In this document: piece by piece, positions 12,601 through 21,720 of the stretch
Numbering within the stretch: position 1 is the stretch's first letter
How the letters are laid out: the number at the start of each line of letters is the position of its first letter
Source: Euborellia annulipes
Taxonomy: Eukaryota > Arthropoda > Insecta > Dermaptera > Anisolabididae
Assembly: GCA_023213315.1 (NCBI GenBank)
Contig: JAKCPI010002063.1
Coordinates: forward strand, 124,001-188,000
Length of the DNA: 64,000 bases
Reading direction: 5' to 3'
Translations under genes and position numbers: made by a program
Notes under the pieces: generated by a model
Database searches by the model: none
What the model saw: the letters and a program-made list of their open reading frames with translations, nothing else
What the model was told of the DNA's origin: nothing

Positions 12601-15600
12601 AGGGTTGGCAGCTACGGAAGAATGGTGGGGGTGCAACTGTTTAGGGAATGAGATTTCCATCCCAAAGAAAAATGAATGAAGAATCTATTTTAAAAAATTT
12701 AAGATTTTTTCATTTTATCAATTCGCATATCACATCGCTTTTTTTAATTTCACAGCTATTTAAGAATATTAGCATGGCAAAGTACAAAAATTTCACTAGA
12801 GAAAAGACATTTCGATATAAAATAATTAACAAATTTTTGTATGTTTATTAAAGGGTGAGCCAAATTGGCCCCCGGGAATCGAACCCGGGATCTCCAGCCT
12901 ACCCGGAACATCGGTGTGCTTCCCTTTGCACCAGGCCACCGGACGACGTAATGAGAAGCACACCGTTGTTCCGGATAGGCTAGGTTCAATTCCCGGGGAC
13001 AAGGGGACAAATAAACATACTCATAAAAACTTGTTAAATATTCCTATGACTAGTCAAGTTCGAATCGAGGTATATGGTGAATATTGGCAACAAATGTTGA
13101 AAAATTAGTTACTTTATTGAAATTTTATTGGATCTAAAATTCCTCCGAAAGAATTAGCATTTATTTTTTAATACAATCTCAGTTAAAATAAAATTTTTAT
13201 CAAAATTTAAATACAAATTGTTATTATCTTTATAAATAGGATAATATATTTTCCAATCAAGCTCCAGAGTCTCGTATAAACAGAGCGGGCGTCAGTGACG
13301 TCATTTGGGGGGGGGGGGCAGGGGCATTTGCCTCTATGACCCAAGAGCTCTGATTTTTATAAAATTCTATATTATTCTAAATAAAATATTTCAAAATATA
13401 TCTACGAGTATACAAATTGTACAAAATTAAACAACTAATTAAATTAAATCTCTTTAAATTAATTTAAAATGTTTACCCCCCCCCCAAGAAAAAGTTGAAA
13501 TGACGCCACTGGCGGGCGTACCGGGCAAGTGTCCAGGACCCGATTTCTGGGAGCCCCCTCCCCCCATTGACTAATTCAAAAATTATGATAAAATATCCTC
13601 TCAGAGGAAAAAGTTTCAATAATATCTTTTCAAAATGTATATAATTCCTTTTTTCACGAGCCCCGAGGGCACGGCCTCTCTCAAAGGCAAAAGTTTAATA
13701 ATCTTGTTTTTTAAATTTATTGACCTATATTTACATGCAAACGAAAATGCACAAATATATTATATATTGTATATAAATTTTAATAATTTTTGGGGAGAAA
13801 GATCAATTTTGCTCTCACCTGGGACCTCATCTAACCTAAATCAGCCTCTATGTATAAAGACAATTGTGATGAGAAAACCCGGAAAAATATCTATATAGGG
13901 GTACTTAAGACTGGCGGAAGATCTAATGAGACAAAAGTTTAATGATTTAGGTTAATCGATTTAATTGATTAATTAGAAATTCTTTAATTTATTTTCAAAT
14001 AAAAATAATTTAACACAAAAATATTGGAATTAAAAATAATGCTAATGTAAAATAATAGGATATAATTTAAAAAAATGTGCAACATGTTGGCTAAAACAAT
14101 TTATGAACGTATTTAATTGAGTTTCTTGATTTTGAGAAAACTGTGTTTTGTTTGTAAATATAATAACAGTTTATCCGAAAACAAGAAGTATTTAATAGAT
14201 TAATAGATGTAAAAGATTAAACTCTTAAATTTAAACACTTAATAAAGTGATTTTATTATAATAATGTATATAAAAGCCAAGGTATATTTATCAGTATAAC
14301 TAAATAAAAATATAACAAATATTGATTGTTCTAGTCGGAACTCAGATTTTAGACTCCAACTTGACAACAAAAATTTATTTAATAAAAATAAAAATAAATA
14401 AATGCAAAAAAATATTTTGAGATAATTTTACCTTGTTATGTATATCTTCTATTACTTGTTCAGGAACTAGACCTAATTCATCCCATCCAGGAGCATCATC
14501 ATATACTTTTTCACTATCTGAACTACTCGTCTGAGAATCGTTTACATCAGCATTTTGTACATTTGTCATATCCTGTTTGCTATTGGGTATTTTGGGCAAG
14601 CCCAAAGCAGGACGGATGGGTATGGGAATTTGACTTTTAGGTTTAAGTGCTGGAATTTGCTCTTTATGTAAAACTGATGGGATGGGTGGAGGAAGAGGCT
14701 TAGAGTTTGTTTCTTCTGCCTCTTCATGGGGTGGATCACTATCAGGAGTTCTTAACATAACCATTTCACCACCAAAACGGACTCGACGAGAAGTTCGACG
14801 CACTTCTTCGTTATCATTTTCTTCATCAAGAACTTTCATTATAAAATTATTACTTTCTGCAGGGGACAGTACTTGATCATCTTCCTCTAAAATTGTCATC
14901 GTTATAGCTGTTTCTTCATTAAATTGAATTTCTGTTTCTAAAACTACTTTGGCATTAGGTTCTTGGTCAATAGTACCATCATCCCTACTTGAACTAGATC
15001 CTGTAGCAGCTTTATCATCACTTTGTGATCTATCACTCGCTGATCTTTGATCTTCACCATCAGACGATGAAGCTCTTTGAACATCATCACTCCAATAACC
15101 ACCAGACTCTTGATCCTGTTTCACATCAGAAGAAACAAATTGTAAATCTATACCTGAATCACCTAAAGTTGATTTAACTTCATAAACTTGGCACAAGACA
15201 TCAAAATCATTTTTTGAAGCTAGATGGAAACCGTCTAGACATTTTTGAAATCGAGCTTCACCAACCATATCCCGTATCTTTACAAGAGCATGTAGAGCAG
15301 GTTCTTGATAAGAAACCTGTATCAATTTTTTGGCTAACCCTTCTACTAAATGAGCCAATCCAGAGCTCGTTATTACACCGGAAGCTGCTAAAGGATGTAA
15401 AAGTGATGGAGAAGCAAGAATGACACCCATTGGAACTCGGGTTCCCAGTGCCACAGGACCCTCAAGTCCATCATTAATTATGGCACGCAGAGCCATTTCT
15501 GGCTCAGCAGAATAAGAAAGATAAATTCGAAGGGTATCTAAAGCACCTTTACGAACAGCTGGTGCTGCATGGCCAAGATTGCCGACAAGAGCAGGCAAAA

Positions 15601-15907
15601 CGACAGGACGTATTAGCATGTCTAACTGTCCCTGGCTTGCGACTGCCGGAATGACATCTACCAATACCCGCAATGCATGTTGTCTTACTTGCCATTCTGC
15701 ATCAGAAAGTCTCACAGCAACTTCATGGAAGATCCGAACAGGCTCTATACCAGAAGGAAGACGTCGAGTACGTACTACATGTTCCCATAAAGGGGTAAGT
15801 TGAAGGGTAGGAAGAGCTTCAGTCTTTCGCACTGTAGGTATAGGTGACCCCTCCAGGTTGGGAACTCCGTCTACTGCACCCAGTGGAAGGACGGTTTTTA
15901 CTTCCAT
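502..15907 (-). CDS. TOGARAM1: TOGARAM/crescerin-type TOG-array protein, partial (C-terminus off the left edge)
   Basis: Multi-exon gene spliced from 15907..14432, 9005..8771, 7809..7661, 6633..6447, 6064..5885, 4785..4665, 4599..4470, 2295..2250 and 630..502, continuing past the window start. Intron phases agree at every junction, giving about 884 residues without a stop. The protein has an N-terminal HEAT-repeat block (TOG1-like), an acidic Ser-rich linker, a second HEAT block (TOG2-like, with RRRVRQAALE), then AVQARLARKQLP and PDIEWILGG, which fit the segment after TOG2 in animal TOGARAM1. Family members bind tubulin and regulate axonemal microtubules in cilia. The usual C-terminal TOG pair is not in the window. 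The family call rests on remembered motif similarity, so TOGARAM1 versus TOGARAM2 is open. Confidence 0.82.
821..1631 (+). repeat. hairpin-ended AT-rich repeat
   Basis: Left hairpin 821-910 (ATCTGGTGTGAC..GTCACACCAGAT), long-version interior, right end CTCTCTATATATTAAGAGAAAG at about 1603-1625. Lies in the last TOGARAM intron of the window. Confidence 0.55.
1800..2050. repeat. inverted-repeat element with decayed stem II (GACAC/GTGTC)
   Basis: Arms pair around 1850-1895 and 1935-1985 (CAAGGTTTTT..TTTCAATAATTTATTTATT). The ends share ACTAGAGCCAACG with the 61300 element, so both are one family. The left arm (minus) keeps GACAC/GTGTC and GAAA, but the CTGANGA core is lost. Lies in the last TOGARAM intron of the window. 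Confidence 0.55.
2250..2295 (-). CDS. TOGARAM1: TOGARAM micro-exon: linker
   Basis: A 46-nt exon between TTTCAG and a perfect GTAAGT donor, encoding DDQAGPIFSPWPEDL plus one base. It enters in phase 0 and leaves in phase 1, consistent with both neighbours. It is short, so confidence rests on the splice signals and the frame. Confidence 0.65.
2785..3560 (+). repeat. hairpin-ended AT-rich repeat, partial
   Basis: Opens with an inverted right-end fragment (TTTACTTTCTCATACC..GTGAGAAAGTATTG, 2798-2857). Then come family interior and the ATCTCGACATCGAATTTTT segment near the right end, truncated into unrelated sequence. Confidence 0.5.
3872..3913 (+). ncRNA. hammerhead-like motif with long palindromic stem III
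   Basis: AGCT (stem I), CTGAAGA core, extra T, stem II GACGT/ACGTC around ATTA, GAAA, self-complementary ATGCGCAT overlapping the last A as stem III, A as the cleavage base, then AGCT closing stem I. Stems I and II pair perfectly. The stem III palindrome has no loop, so only a dimer could form it. It is antisense to TOGARAM in an intron. An inverted repeat flanks it (about 3655-3770 and 3965-4085). Confidence 0.68.
4470..4599 (-). CDS. TOGARAM1: TOGARAM exon: basic linker
   Basis: TTTTTTTGTAG acceptor, phase 2 entry, a 43-codon open frame (SGSSVNKSVTRNPWSERKIL then EGTIKKETKSTSLMAIGVSA), and a consensus GTAAGT donor in phase 0. It is a low-complexity linker with no recognised domain. Support is splice signals and phase continuity. 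Confidence 0.78.
4665..4785 (-). CDS. TOGARAM1: TOGARAM exon: linker
   Basis: TTTTTTAAG acceptor. It encodes GPDIEWILGGTGPLSSGSAR followed by SRSLISSFSKATFDPLSSSSR, and ends in phase 2 at GTAACT. The DIEWILGG segment parallels DTDWLLAG in vertebrate TOGARAM1. The rest is a Ser-rich linker. The following intron is only 65 bp. Confidence 0.82.
4931..5167 (+). pseudogene. Cys-rich coding fragment with an internal TGA, not recognised
   Basis: From the ATG at 4931 the frame reads 45 codons with C-x2-C (CPVC, residues 11-14), a second C-x2-C (CSKC, 29-32) and another Cys at 43. This is a zinc-ribbon or RING-like spacing. TGA follows at 5066, then 32 more open codons to TAG at 5165. Base composition is more balanced than the flanks. 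It may be a retrocopy or transposon-derived fragment. Inside a TOGARAM intron on the opposite strand. No family can be named. Confidence 0.4.
5641..5689 (-). ncRNA. hammerhead ribozyme motif, canonical core, in TOGARAM intron (sense)
   Basis: Read on the minus strand: stem I strand TTTTTGTC, core CTGATGA, one extra A, stem II GAGTGC/GCACTC closing loop GATCG, GAAA, then CGTC with palindromic ACGT as a minimal stem III and GUC cleavage triplet, then the stem I partner GACAAAAA. Stem I is 8 of 8 bp and stem II 6 of 6 bp, and all core bases match. A GGCTGCC box follows about 15 nt after stem I. It lies in the intron between the exons ending at 5885 and starting at 4785, in the transcribed sense. 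Hammerheads with very short stem III are known from Penelope-like elements and may act as dimers. Confidence 0.78.
5885..6064 (-). CDS. TOGARAM1: TOGARAM exon: post-TOG2 AVQARLARK segment
   Basis: TTTTCAG acceptor, then ESLDVAVSRLTSPKQRQAAK and SAVQARLARKQLPTMSKDGL, ending ..NQVYG at GTAAGG in phase 1. AVQARLARK(T/Q)LP is a strongly conserved family signature, which makes this the most diagnostic exon. Confidence 0.9.
6447..6633 (-). CDS. TOGARAM1: TOGARAM exon: end of TOG2
   Basis: CTAG acceptor, then MRENTLIVLMSALLQWP and VTDPRRRVRQAALECMAVLE, the typical last HEAT repeat of TOG2 (compare SKRRVRQAALEAFAVL in vertebrates, from memory). It ends LLG in phase 1 before a strong GTATGT donor. 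The first Met is internal. Confidence 0.9.
7305..7356 (+). ncRNA. hammerhead-like motif, weaker copy
   Basis: CTGATGA core, extra T, a GC-rich stem II (GGGTGG with CCTGCCC, including G-T pairs), GAAA, then ATATT-TG-AATAT as a hairpin that could form stem III within one molecule. Stem I is not convincing. It lies in a TOGARAM intron, antisense. Confidence 0.45.
7661..7809 (-). CDS. TOGARAM1: TOGARAM exon: middle of TOG2
   Basis: Found by continuing the TOG2 reading frame. A T-rich tract and TTTGAAG acceptor join phase 1 to give GVTRHMSGTNNFPFKIEAAR, then AAKDIMQTCRPGPVVEILLS and ..KSSK before GTATCT. The 149 nt restore phase 0, which the next exon needs. The content fits the position of the I(K/E)xEYMKIFLKLMKE-like helices of the family. 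The 5' boundary is less certain than the 3' one. Confidence 0.78.
8283..8400 (+). mobile_element. tRNA-like SINE fragment
   Basis: GTGGAGATCCTGGTTCGACTCCAGGGGTGC contains the family's B box with a diverged A-box region. It adjoins an inverted repeat (8063-8106 with 8231-8275, ATTATACTAATGAAATT). In a TOGARAM intron. Confidence 0.5.
8771..9005 (-). CDS. TOGARAM1: TOGARAM exon: start of TOG2
   Basis: Acceptor TTTTAG, then EDWRARLRGISGML. The Glu-Asp-Trp continues directly from ..HNK of the previous exon in phase 0. HEAT-like helices follow (LPSLLHQLLVILGEDRCPRV, then LPHHVLNKLLPQLVL). It ends in phase 1 at a GTAAAT donor. The EDW opening resembles the QEDY start of TOG2 in vertebrate TOGARAM1. 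Confidence 0.87.
9146..9840. mobile_element. hAT-type TIR element, 3' end altered, with 90-bp tandem duplication
   Basis: Begins CATAGGCGTAGCCACGGGG and follows the family to about 9650. It then contains an exact 90-bp direct duplication (9651-9740 and 9741-9830) in place of the normal terminus. No right TIR is found. Confidence 0.6.
9651..9830. repeat. exact 90-bp tandem duplication
   Basis: Two adjacent identical units, each starting GCCAATCCGAAGGGGTCCAG and ending ACAATTTTGAA. No differences between copies, so the duplication is recent or the locus is an assembly duplication. Confidence 0.8.
10058..10680. mobile_element. hAT-type TIR element, complete
   Basis: Inverted relative to 62141-62783. 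It begins CATAGGCGTAGCCAGG and ends GTGGCTACGCCTATG, with target duplication CACAAGGT (10050-10057 and 10681-10688). In the largest TOGARAM intron. Confidence 0.75.
11473..11717. mobile_element. hAT-type MITE, no clear target duplication
   Basis: CAGTGGCGTCATTTTGGGG and AAATAACGCCATTG termini with the same internal sequence as 13293-13511. The flanks do not match, so one side may be altered. Confidence 0.58.
11726..12250 (+). repeat. hairpin-ended AT-rich repeat, left end missing
   Basis: Starts in the family interior (ATATTTAGTTTCC), includes GTTACCATGGCAATCATTTC and the TACTAGTACT segment, and ends AAGAGAAAGTAAAAA after a terminal hairpin. Confidence 0.55.
12855..13005 (-). mobile_element. 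tRNA-derived SINE head with foldback
   Basis: Minus strand: A-box-like TGGCCTGGTGCAA, then GGTAGGCTGGAGATCCCGGG and B box GGTTCGATTCC. The adjoining sequence (to 13005) is an inverted partial copy (GAAGCACACCG..GTTCCGGATAGGCTAGGTTC), giving a foldback. No acceptor-stem pairing is seen, so this is not a functional tRNA gene. Confidence 0.6.
13293..13511. mobile_element. hAT-type MITE, complete
   Basis: CAGTGACGTCATTTGGGG and AAATGACGCCACTG termini, with perfect GCGGGCGT duplication (13285-13292 and 13512-13519). Same family as 11473-11717 and 16328-16558. Confidence 0.72.
14432..15907 (-). CDS. TOGARAM1: TOGARAM exon: TOG1 domain and acidic linker
   Basis: A 492-codon exon. Residues about 30-255 are Leu/Ala-rich helical HEAT-like repeats (TOG1). 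Residues about 265-480 are an acidic Ser/Asp/Glu linker with an RRVRFGGE motif near residue 375 and a Pro-rich stretch. It ends ..IEDIHNK before a GT donor at 14431, phase 0. The ATG at 15907 is preceded by an in-frame TAG that also forms a TTTTTAG acceptor, so the ATG may be either the start or an internal Met of a longer protein. Confidence 0.88.
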
Positions 15908-16120
15908 ATTCTAAAAACATTACCTCTACATTTTCTTATCCGTATTTTTCCATGATGGAAGTGTCTTATAATATATAAATAAATTTATTCCAATTATAAA
16001 TACGGAGAAGTGGGATCCTGAGAGATGACAACATAGATACAGAACTGGGGAGTGAATCGACATGCAGATAATGCCGGTCGTGGTTCGACTGGGGGTCTTT
16101 TTACTCTCTCTTTACTCTAC

Positions 16121-16247
16121 TCTAAGCGGTGGCGACGCTCCTCTGGCAGCTCTGCCAGGTACGGCGCACGCGTCACTTGCAACTCGCGTGTTCTCATCGT
16201 CTGCATCTTCCATGAAAATTCGCAAAGCATATGTTCGTTCTAACGAT
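16121..16247 (-). CDS. possible additional 5' exon of the TOGARAM gene
   Basis: A GC-rich, CpG-containing island in AT-rich surroundings. On the minus strand a TTATTATTTTAG acceptor is followed by 42 open codons (SLERTYALRIFMEDADDENT then RVASDACAVPGRAARGASPP), leaving in phase 0 at AGA|GTAGAG. That fits the phase-0 acceptor just before the Met at 15907. Alternatives: an untranslated exon or promoter CpG cluster. No homolog is recognised. Confidence 0.45.
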
Positions 16248-16327
16248 CTAAAATAATAATTACTAAAGAGATAACTATCTCCAGGTTAAATCCAATCAAT
16301 TCAAATCATATAACGGTGTTTGATAAA

Positions 16328-16558
16328 CTGTGGTGTCATTTAAACTTTTTCTTGGGGGAGGTGGGAGCAAACTTTTTTCTTAAAATTTACTTACAAATAG
16401 ATATCTCAAATTCGGCCAAGAAATTTAATTAAATTAATTATTTGCAGTTTATACTGGATATACTTTGGAATATTTTATTTAGAACAATATAAAATTTAAA
16501 AAGCATCAGAGCCCTTGAGAGGAGGTTAAAGCTCCCCCACCCCCAAATGACGCCAATG
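16328..16558. mobile_element. hAT-type MITE, complete
   Basis: Inverted relative to 13293. Termini CTGTGGTGTCATTT and AAATGACGCCAATG, duplication TTGATAAA (16320-16327 and 16559-16566). It lies just upstream of the possible 5' TOGARAM exon. Confidence 0.68.
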
Positions 16559-17584
16559 TTGATAAAAGAAAACTTTTAAAAGAATAGGGGGAAATTTTTT
16601 AAAGGCTTGCAATAAATCAAACAAATTTTCATTATTTTTCAATGCTTAAAAAGACTTACCTCTTGGATAATAAACACTTAAAATTTCAGTGAATAGTTGA
16701 TCGTGGCTGTATTGAAAGAGGATGGAGCCAATAATTGAGACTATATTTAAAAATAATAATAAACACTTTTTATTTTAGAATGTTTCGGCCATCTTCAGGC
16801 TTGAAAGAGTATATTGTTTAAATAATCATACAAAAATACAACAATACGCTCTTTGAAGGCTGAAGATAGCACGGTAGGAGTCATTCCACATCAAATCAAC
16901 AAACTTTTTAACATAACCATCTCCGATTTCTATGAAGGCACATGTCAATAGAGACTAAGAAAAAGGCCCAATTTCAACTTGATACTCAACTCGTTTAAGA
17001 AATATGGCATGTTAAATTTGTCGAAAACACCAAAAAAATCGACCTATCTACATCTATTTAAATTGCTATAAAATCTCTTAGACGTAAGATAGAAAGCTGA
17101 ATGAGGTGTCAATTTAAGTACAGCCTTTTAAATGCCCTTTCCAATGATATACAACACAATAGGGGTGGTAATAGAAAAAAATTTTTTTATTTCAAAATCA
17201 ACAATTTTCTCAAATTTCTCAAAATTTTAATCTTATATTTGCATATTTTATACACAATAGTAGAGAATACTAAATAAATATATGGATTGGAAAATTTTTT
17301 TTTAATGTGTAAACAGTTCAAAAGATCGAAGTGAACATGCAAATCCACATAGGGATTTAACATTGGTTCTATGGAAGGAAGAGCTGGAAAATGAATTTGA
17401 AAAAATTTGAAATACATCAATAAAGTGTACTTCAAACAATTTTCACAAAAAATTTTACTGATATATAAAAAAACTGCAAAAGTACTTCAGTAAAGTACTA
17501 GTACTTTTGGCCGATATTGTACAAAAGCTTATTTTAACTATCCGGAAAGTTACCTTTCTGGAACAGAGCCAAATTTTTTTCTTT

Positions 17585-17650
17585 AAATATGAAGATGGCC
17601 TCTATCGAGACCAAAACGTCGGCCCAATAAAATAATTAAAGAAAAAAATT
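17585..17650 (+). ncRNA. decayed hammerhead-like motif with GGCTGCC box
   Basis: ATGAAGA core (C3 lost), extra T, GGCCTC/GAGACC stem II, AAAA in place of GAAA, CGTC, GGCC, then AATAAAATAATT and GGCTGCC about 40 nt downstream. It lies between the two genes. Confidence 0.42.
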
Positions 17651-17799
17651 TGGCTGCCAGCAACCCTTGCTTGATAATTTTTTCTTACTTTCGGTATTTT
17701 AAAATTGCATTCGGTACTTGTTTACCAGAATATATTGGAACAAATAAAATTTTTAGTATTAATTTAAAAAATTTTTTTTTTTCAATTAATACCTTGGAT

Positions 17800-18070
17800 T
17801 ATTTGACCAATAGCAGAGCAGCATTGATGTCACGTGACACTATTGTTTCGTTTGTTCAACACTAGTTGCCGGCGTCGCCACCTTCAGTATGAGCTCGACA
17901 GTCAGTGAACAACAGTGAAGAAGCTTCCAACAAAAAATCCTCTCCGCTCCCGCCTGATTAACAAGCACCCAAGGATGCAATCTCGACAACTGATCCACGA
18001 TGTCTTCTCTCCACGATTATTTCCATTTTAAAAACGCCGACCTCCAACCTTATCTTCACTTTCCTAGGTA
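17800..18070. promoter_or_regulatory. candidate promoter or 5' exon between the genes
   Basis: Non-repetitive block with GACCAATAG (CCAAT box), palindromic GTCACGTGAC, then TTCAGTATG and CAGTCAGTG (arthropod Inr-like TCAGT), and sequence of coding-like composition ending CTTTCCTAG|GTATTT, a plus-strand donor. It may be the promoter of TOGARAM (minus) or a plus-strand noncoding transcript. Confidence 0.35.
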
Positions 18071-18267
18071 TTTATTTTCCTTTTTAATCCTTTTCATTTT
18101 ATTACATAATCGTAAAAAGACCGACTCTTATGAATTAAATATAGAATGAAAATTATTTTGAATATGCTTTATCGTTTTATAAGTATTCTCATCTGAATCC
18201 AAAATAAAAAAAATAATATCAAATTAAAAAGATAATTTATCATGAGTGTGAGTAAATAGATAAGGGG

Positions 18268-18290
18268 GGGGGGGGGGGGGGGGGGGAAAG
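18268..18290 (+). repeat. poly-G tract
   Basis: About 21 consecutive G, followed by a purine-rich GA/GG stretch to about 18400. Could form a G-quadruplex. Similar shorter G or C runs sit just inside many TIR elements here. Confidence 0.8.
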
Positions 18291-20399
18291 AAGAAGGGGG
18301 AGGAGAAAACTGGGAGGAGAAACCCCCCGCCGGCCCCGCTCTCTGGAGCCAGGGTGAATCGACAAGGGGGCCCCGAAAAAAAAGAGAGGGAAGAAAGAAA
18401 AAGAATTTTTTTCATCGAAATTGAACGAGATGATTCTAGAACCCTCTGCATATGAGAGTGTGGGGATACGAGTCAATGAATATAACTATGGTGTTTTCGT
18501 TCTCTTTCTCGGTGCAAAAGTAGCGCTCTACTTTATCTCTTTCTCGCCCATTCATGTGTTGTTGGTTGAGTGTCGTTCGATTTGTTCATCTTCAGAGATT
18601 TGTATTTGTTTTGTATTATTAGATTTATTTTTATTCGTTTTTAATTACATCTAACAAAAAATTCTATATTTTCTCCTATATATTTAGGATTCAAATAGGA
18701 TTGAATTATATAAATTAAAAACCTATATTTATGATCCCATAAGTATATTATAAAATCTAGTGTGATGACCGCACGGCACACAGTTTTCTCTTACTTTTGA
18801 TAATCCAAACCCTAACGTTATAATAAACAAACAAAATATTTTAATTTTAATCAAAAGTCTATAAGATTAAGATTAAAATATAAATTTTTTCTAAAAATCG
18901 AAACGACACTTAGGACTACGGGAACTCATCAAATTCAGTCAAGGGCGGATCCAAGGGGAGAGGGGGGGGGGAGTAAAGGGGGCTATTTAAAAAGGGTTTC
19001 GAATTTTCCGGAAAAAATGAATCGAAGGGTGCGAATTTTTGAAAAAATTTCCCATGTTGATAAATTTTACATCTTGAATTCTAATGTACAGTGGGGGACA
19101 ATATCAAGTCCCACCCATGTGTTTTCTACTTGTGATTATTTCGAGATTTCGCCACTATGATCCTCAACAGGAGATATATGTCGACACAAATAATCTGATG
19201 CGACCAGTCACACCAGATTTTTTGTTTCTCTGTTCATATAGCCTATATATTTTTTGACTGCCCCCCCCCCCCCCGCCGAGAATAAGCTAGCGCCGTCACT
19301 GGTCCAATATTTTCACCTGTGGGTTTTTTAATAAAGAAATAAACATAGCTGCTTGGCCTTTTATTTTTTCTACTACATATTGATTCAGCTATTCACCTCG
19401 CTAACATAAATTGGGCTACTTTATTTTATATAGTTATTAACTACGTAGGCTCCTTCTGGTTTACTTATAACGTCACTCGCACTCCTGATTCCTGAAGGGG
19501 ATGAAATATCAATACTAATTTGTTTTTATCATACATTTTTTACATTTAATGAAATTTTTTAGCCAGTTTCGATTTCCTAGCTCAAATATTTCTTTAGTTA
19601 TTGGGTTTATTAATATTATAACTACCCTAGTTTTCTTTTTTTTTGTCCAAATGCCTCTAATGATCATGACCAAAACAAGTTCTTGCAATTAGCTATCTTG
19701 CTTATAAAATTATTTTTTATGTTGAATGGAGCTGCACTCTGGTGTTTTAATTAAGAACTGACTTCAAGGGCTGGTCTGGAAACACATTTAGGCCCGGGAA
19801 ATATCGGTGACGTACACAATATTAAATTTAAGGAAATAAAATTACAAAAAAGTACATTAGTAATTTAAAACCTTAAATATTTGAGGGCCCATCGGGATAT
19901 TCCCGTTATCCCGGTGTGGCCCACCGGTTCAGCCCTGCTAACATCAGTGGTGTTATTCTCTTACCTGTATAATTAAAATTATTGTTATTGAATGGTGCTG
20001 CACTCTGGTGTTCAAATTAAGAACTAACGTCAGTAATTGATGTTTTCTTGCGTGTAAAATTTCGATTTAAATAAATTTAAACTGATAAAAACAAATGATT
20101 TTTATTCACAATCAATAGCACCACAATTTGAATAGGGCCTAATTATTTTTAACAAATTACTACAAATTAATTAAAAAATTTCTAAAGAAACAACGTCATT
20201 TGCTTATACTTCTAAAAATATTTTATTTTTTATTTTTCATTTTATAATAGTCTAATAATAAAATTTGAAACAACTCTGTTATATAATTAAAAAAATTTTT
20301 TATCCTCACAGGAATATATATTATAGACAAGAGCGGATCCAGAGAAGTTTGTCGTGGGGGGGGGGAGGGAGAATAATTAATTAAAAAATTAATATTTTT

Positions 20400-21720
20400 T
20401 CTGTCGACATATATTTGGTATGAGAAGTAAAATTTTTAAACAATGTAAAATATTTATGTTGTCTTGGAACAATTTCGAGGATGATATGAGAATATAGATT
20501 TTAAAGAGGATCTAAAAAATAATTGATTTGTCAATTTTAAATAAAATCGTTAGAGCTAATTTTTAGAAAATCGAAAAAACTGAATAGGTACATCAGTAAA
20601 GTACTTACTAGTAGGCCGTTTTTGTTCAAAAGCTTCGTGTTGGGTCCAGGGGGGTACCTAACTATATAGAATAACAAATATCAACTTCTTACGGGCGTAG
20701 CTAATTTCCTTCATGTATTATTTTGAGCAGACACACACACATATCATTTTAGACCCAGGGGACCTCAAAACTTGTATTTCCATCAAAATCTCGCCATTGA
20801 ATTTTCGACATGAATCTATTGCATGCTTTTCTCTATATTACAAATATAGGTAAGAGAAAGTTAAAATCAATAATTTGCACTTTGAGGTATGTTATTTATT
20901 CTCTCTCCCTCTTACCTTCCCCCTCCACACGAAAAACTTCTCTGGATCCACTCTTGTCTATAATTTATAATATATTATATTGATTTTTTATATTGATTGT
21001 GAATAAATTTGCGCTTTGAGGTATGTTATTTTGTTTTTTTATCAGTTTGGTTAAATCGATATATTTTGGAAACTTGAATAAACTTGGAAAAACATAAATT
21101 TTCTTTTATTTTTATTTCTAATAAAATCGGCCAAAAAGTACTAGTACTTTACTGATGTACTTTTTCAGTTTTTTGCAATTTTTTAAAAATTCGCTCCAAA
21201 GATTTTGATTAAAATTCAAAAACCAATTATTTTTTAGATGCTCTTTAAAATGTATTTTCTCATTATGTCCTTGAAATGTTATTAAGACAACTTTACTCTT
21301 GTACTTCATTGGAAACTGGAGAAATGGTTGCCATGGTGACTGAATATAAATGCTTTCCCATTTTGAAATTTATAAATCATCTATTTTCTAGATTCTCTTT
21401 AAAAATTATATTAGTAAAATTTTTCGTAAAAATTGTTTGAAGTACACTTTACTGATGTAGTATTTCAGATTTTTCCAATTCATTTTCCGGCTCTTCCCTC
21501 CAGAGAGCAAATGTTATATCCCTTTGGGGATTTGTATGTTAATTTCGATTCAAAAGGGGGGTCCCCTTTGGTACTTTTTACACATTTAAAAAAAATTTTT
21601 CCTTTTCTTATGAAATTTTGTATTTATTTAGAATTTTCTATTGTGTACAAAATATCCAAATATGAGATTAAAATTTTGAAAAATATCCGTAGTTTATTTC
21701 AAAAAGTCAACATTTAAAAT
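20400..21720. repeat. two hairpin-ended repeats in opposite orientation
   Basis: Forward copy 20400-20875 ends GGTAAGAGAAAG. A reverse copy, 21118-21720, carries TACTAGTACTTTACTGATGT, CCATGGTGAC and the long-version segment to AACATTTAAAATACAC. Flanked by CAAGAGCGGATCCAGAG and CTCTGGATCCACTCTTG arms (20325, 20945). The reverse copy contains the longest version of the family's recurring frame (21433-21717, plus). Confidence 0.5.

Larger units (their letters stand above)
9006..14431 (-). other. largest TOGARAM intron in the window (5.4 kb)
   Basis: Contains the hAT elements at 9146-9840 and 10058-10680, two related MITEs (11473, 13293), a hairpin-ended repeat (11726-12250) and a tRNA-like SINE (12855-13005). 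The stretches at 10690-11460, 12260-12850 and 13520-14430 are AT-rich with no gene seen. Confidence 0.7.

Noticed and set aside
12860..12950. Functional tRNA gene
   Set aside because: A and B boxes are present but the acceptor and anticodon stems do not pair and the same sequence recurs as a dispersed repeat. Called a tRNA-derived SINE.
14682..15803. Plus-strand open frames opposite the large TOGARAM exon
   Set aside because: They overlap a 492-codon exon with domain support on the other strand and have no recognisable content.
16062..16256. Plus-strand 64-codon frame with a signal-peptide-like start
   Set aside because: The minus strand of the same segment fits splice signals and phase with TOGARAM. 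No acceptor, donor or homolog supports the plus frame.
16775..16875. Intact hammerhead motif near the MITE at 16328
   Set aside because: CTGAAGA and GAAAC are present on the minus strand, but stem II is only GGCC without a loop.
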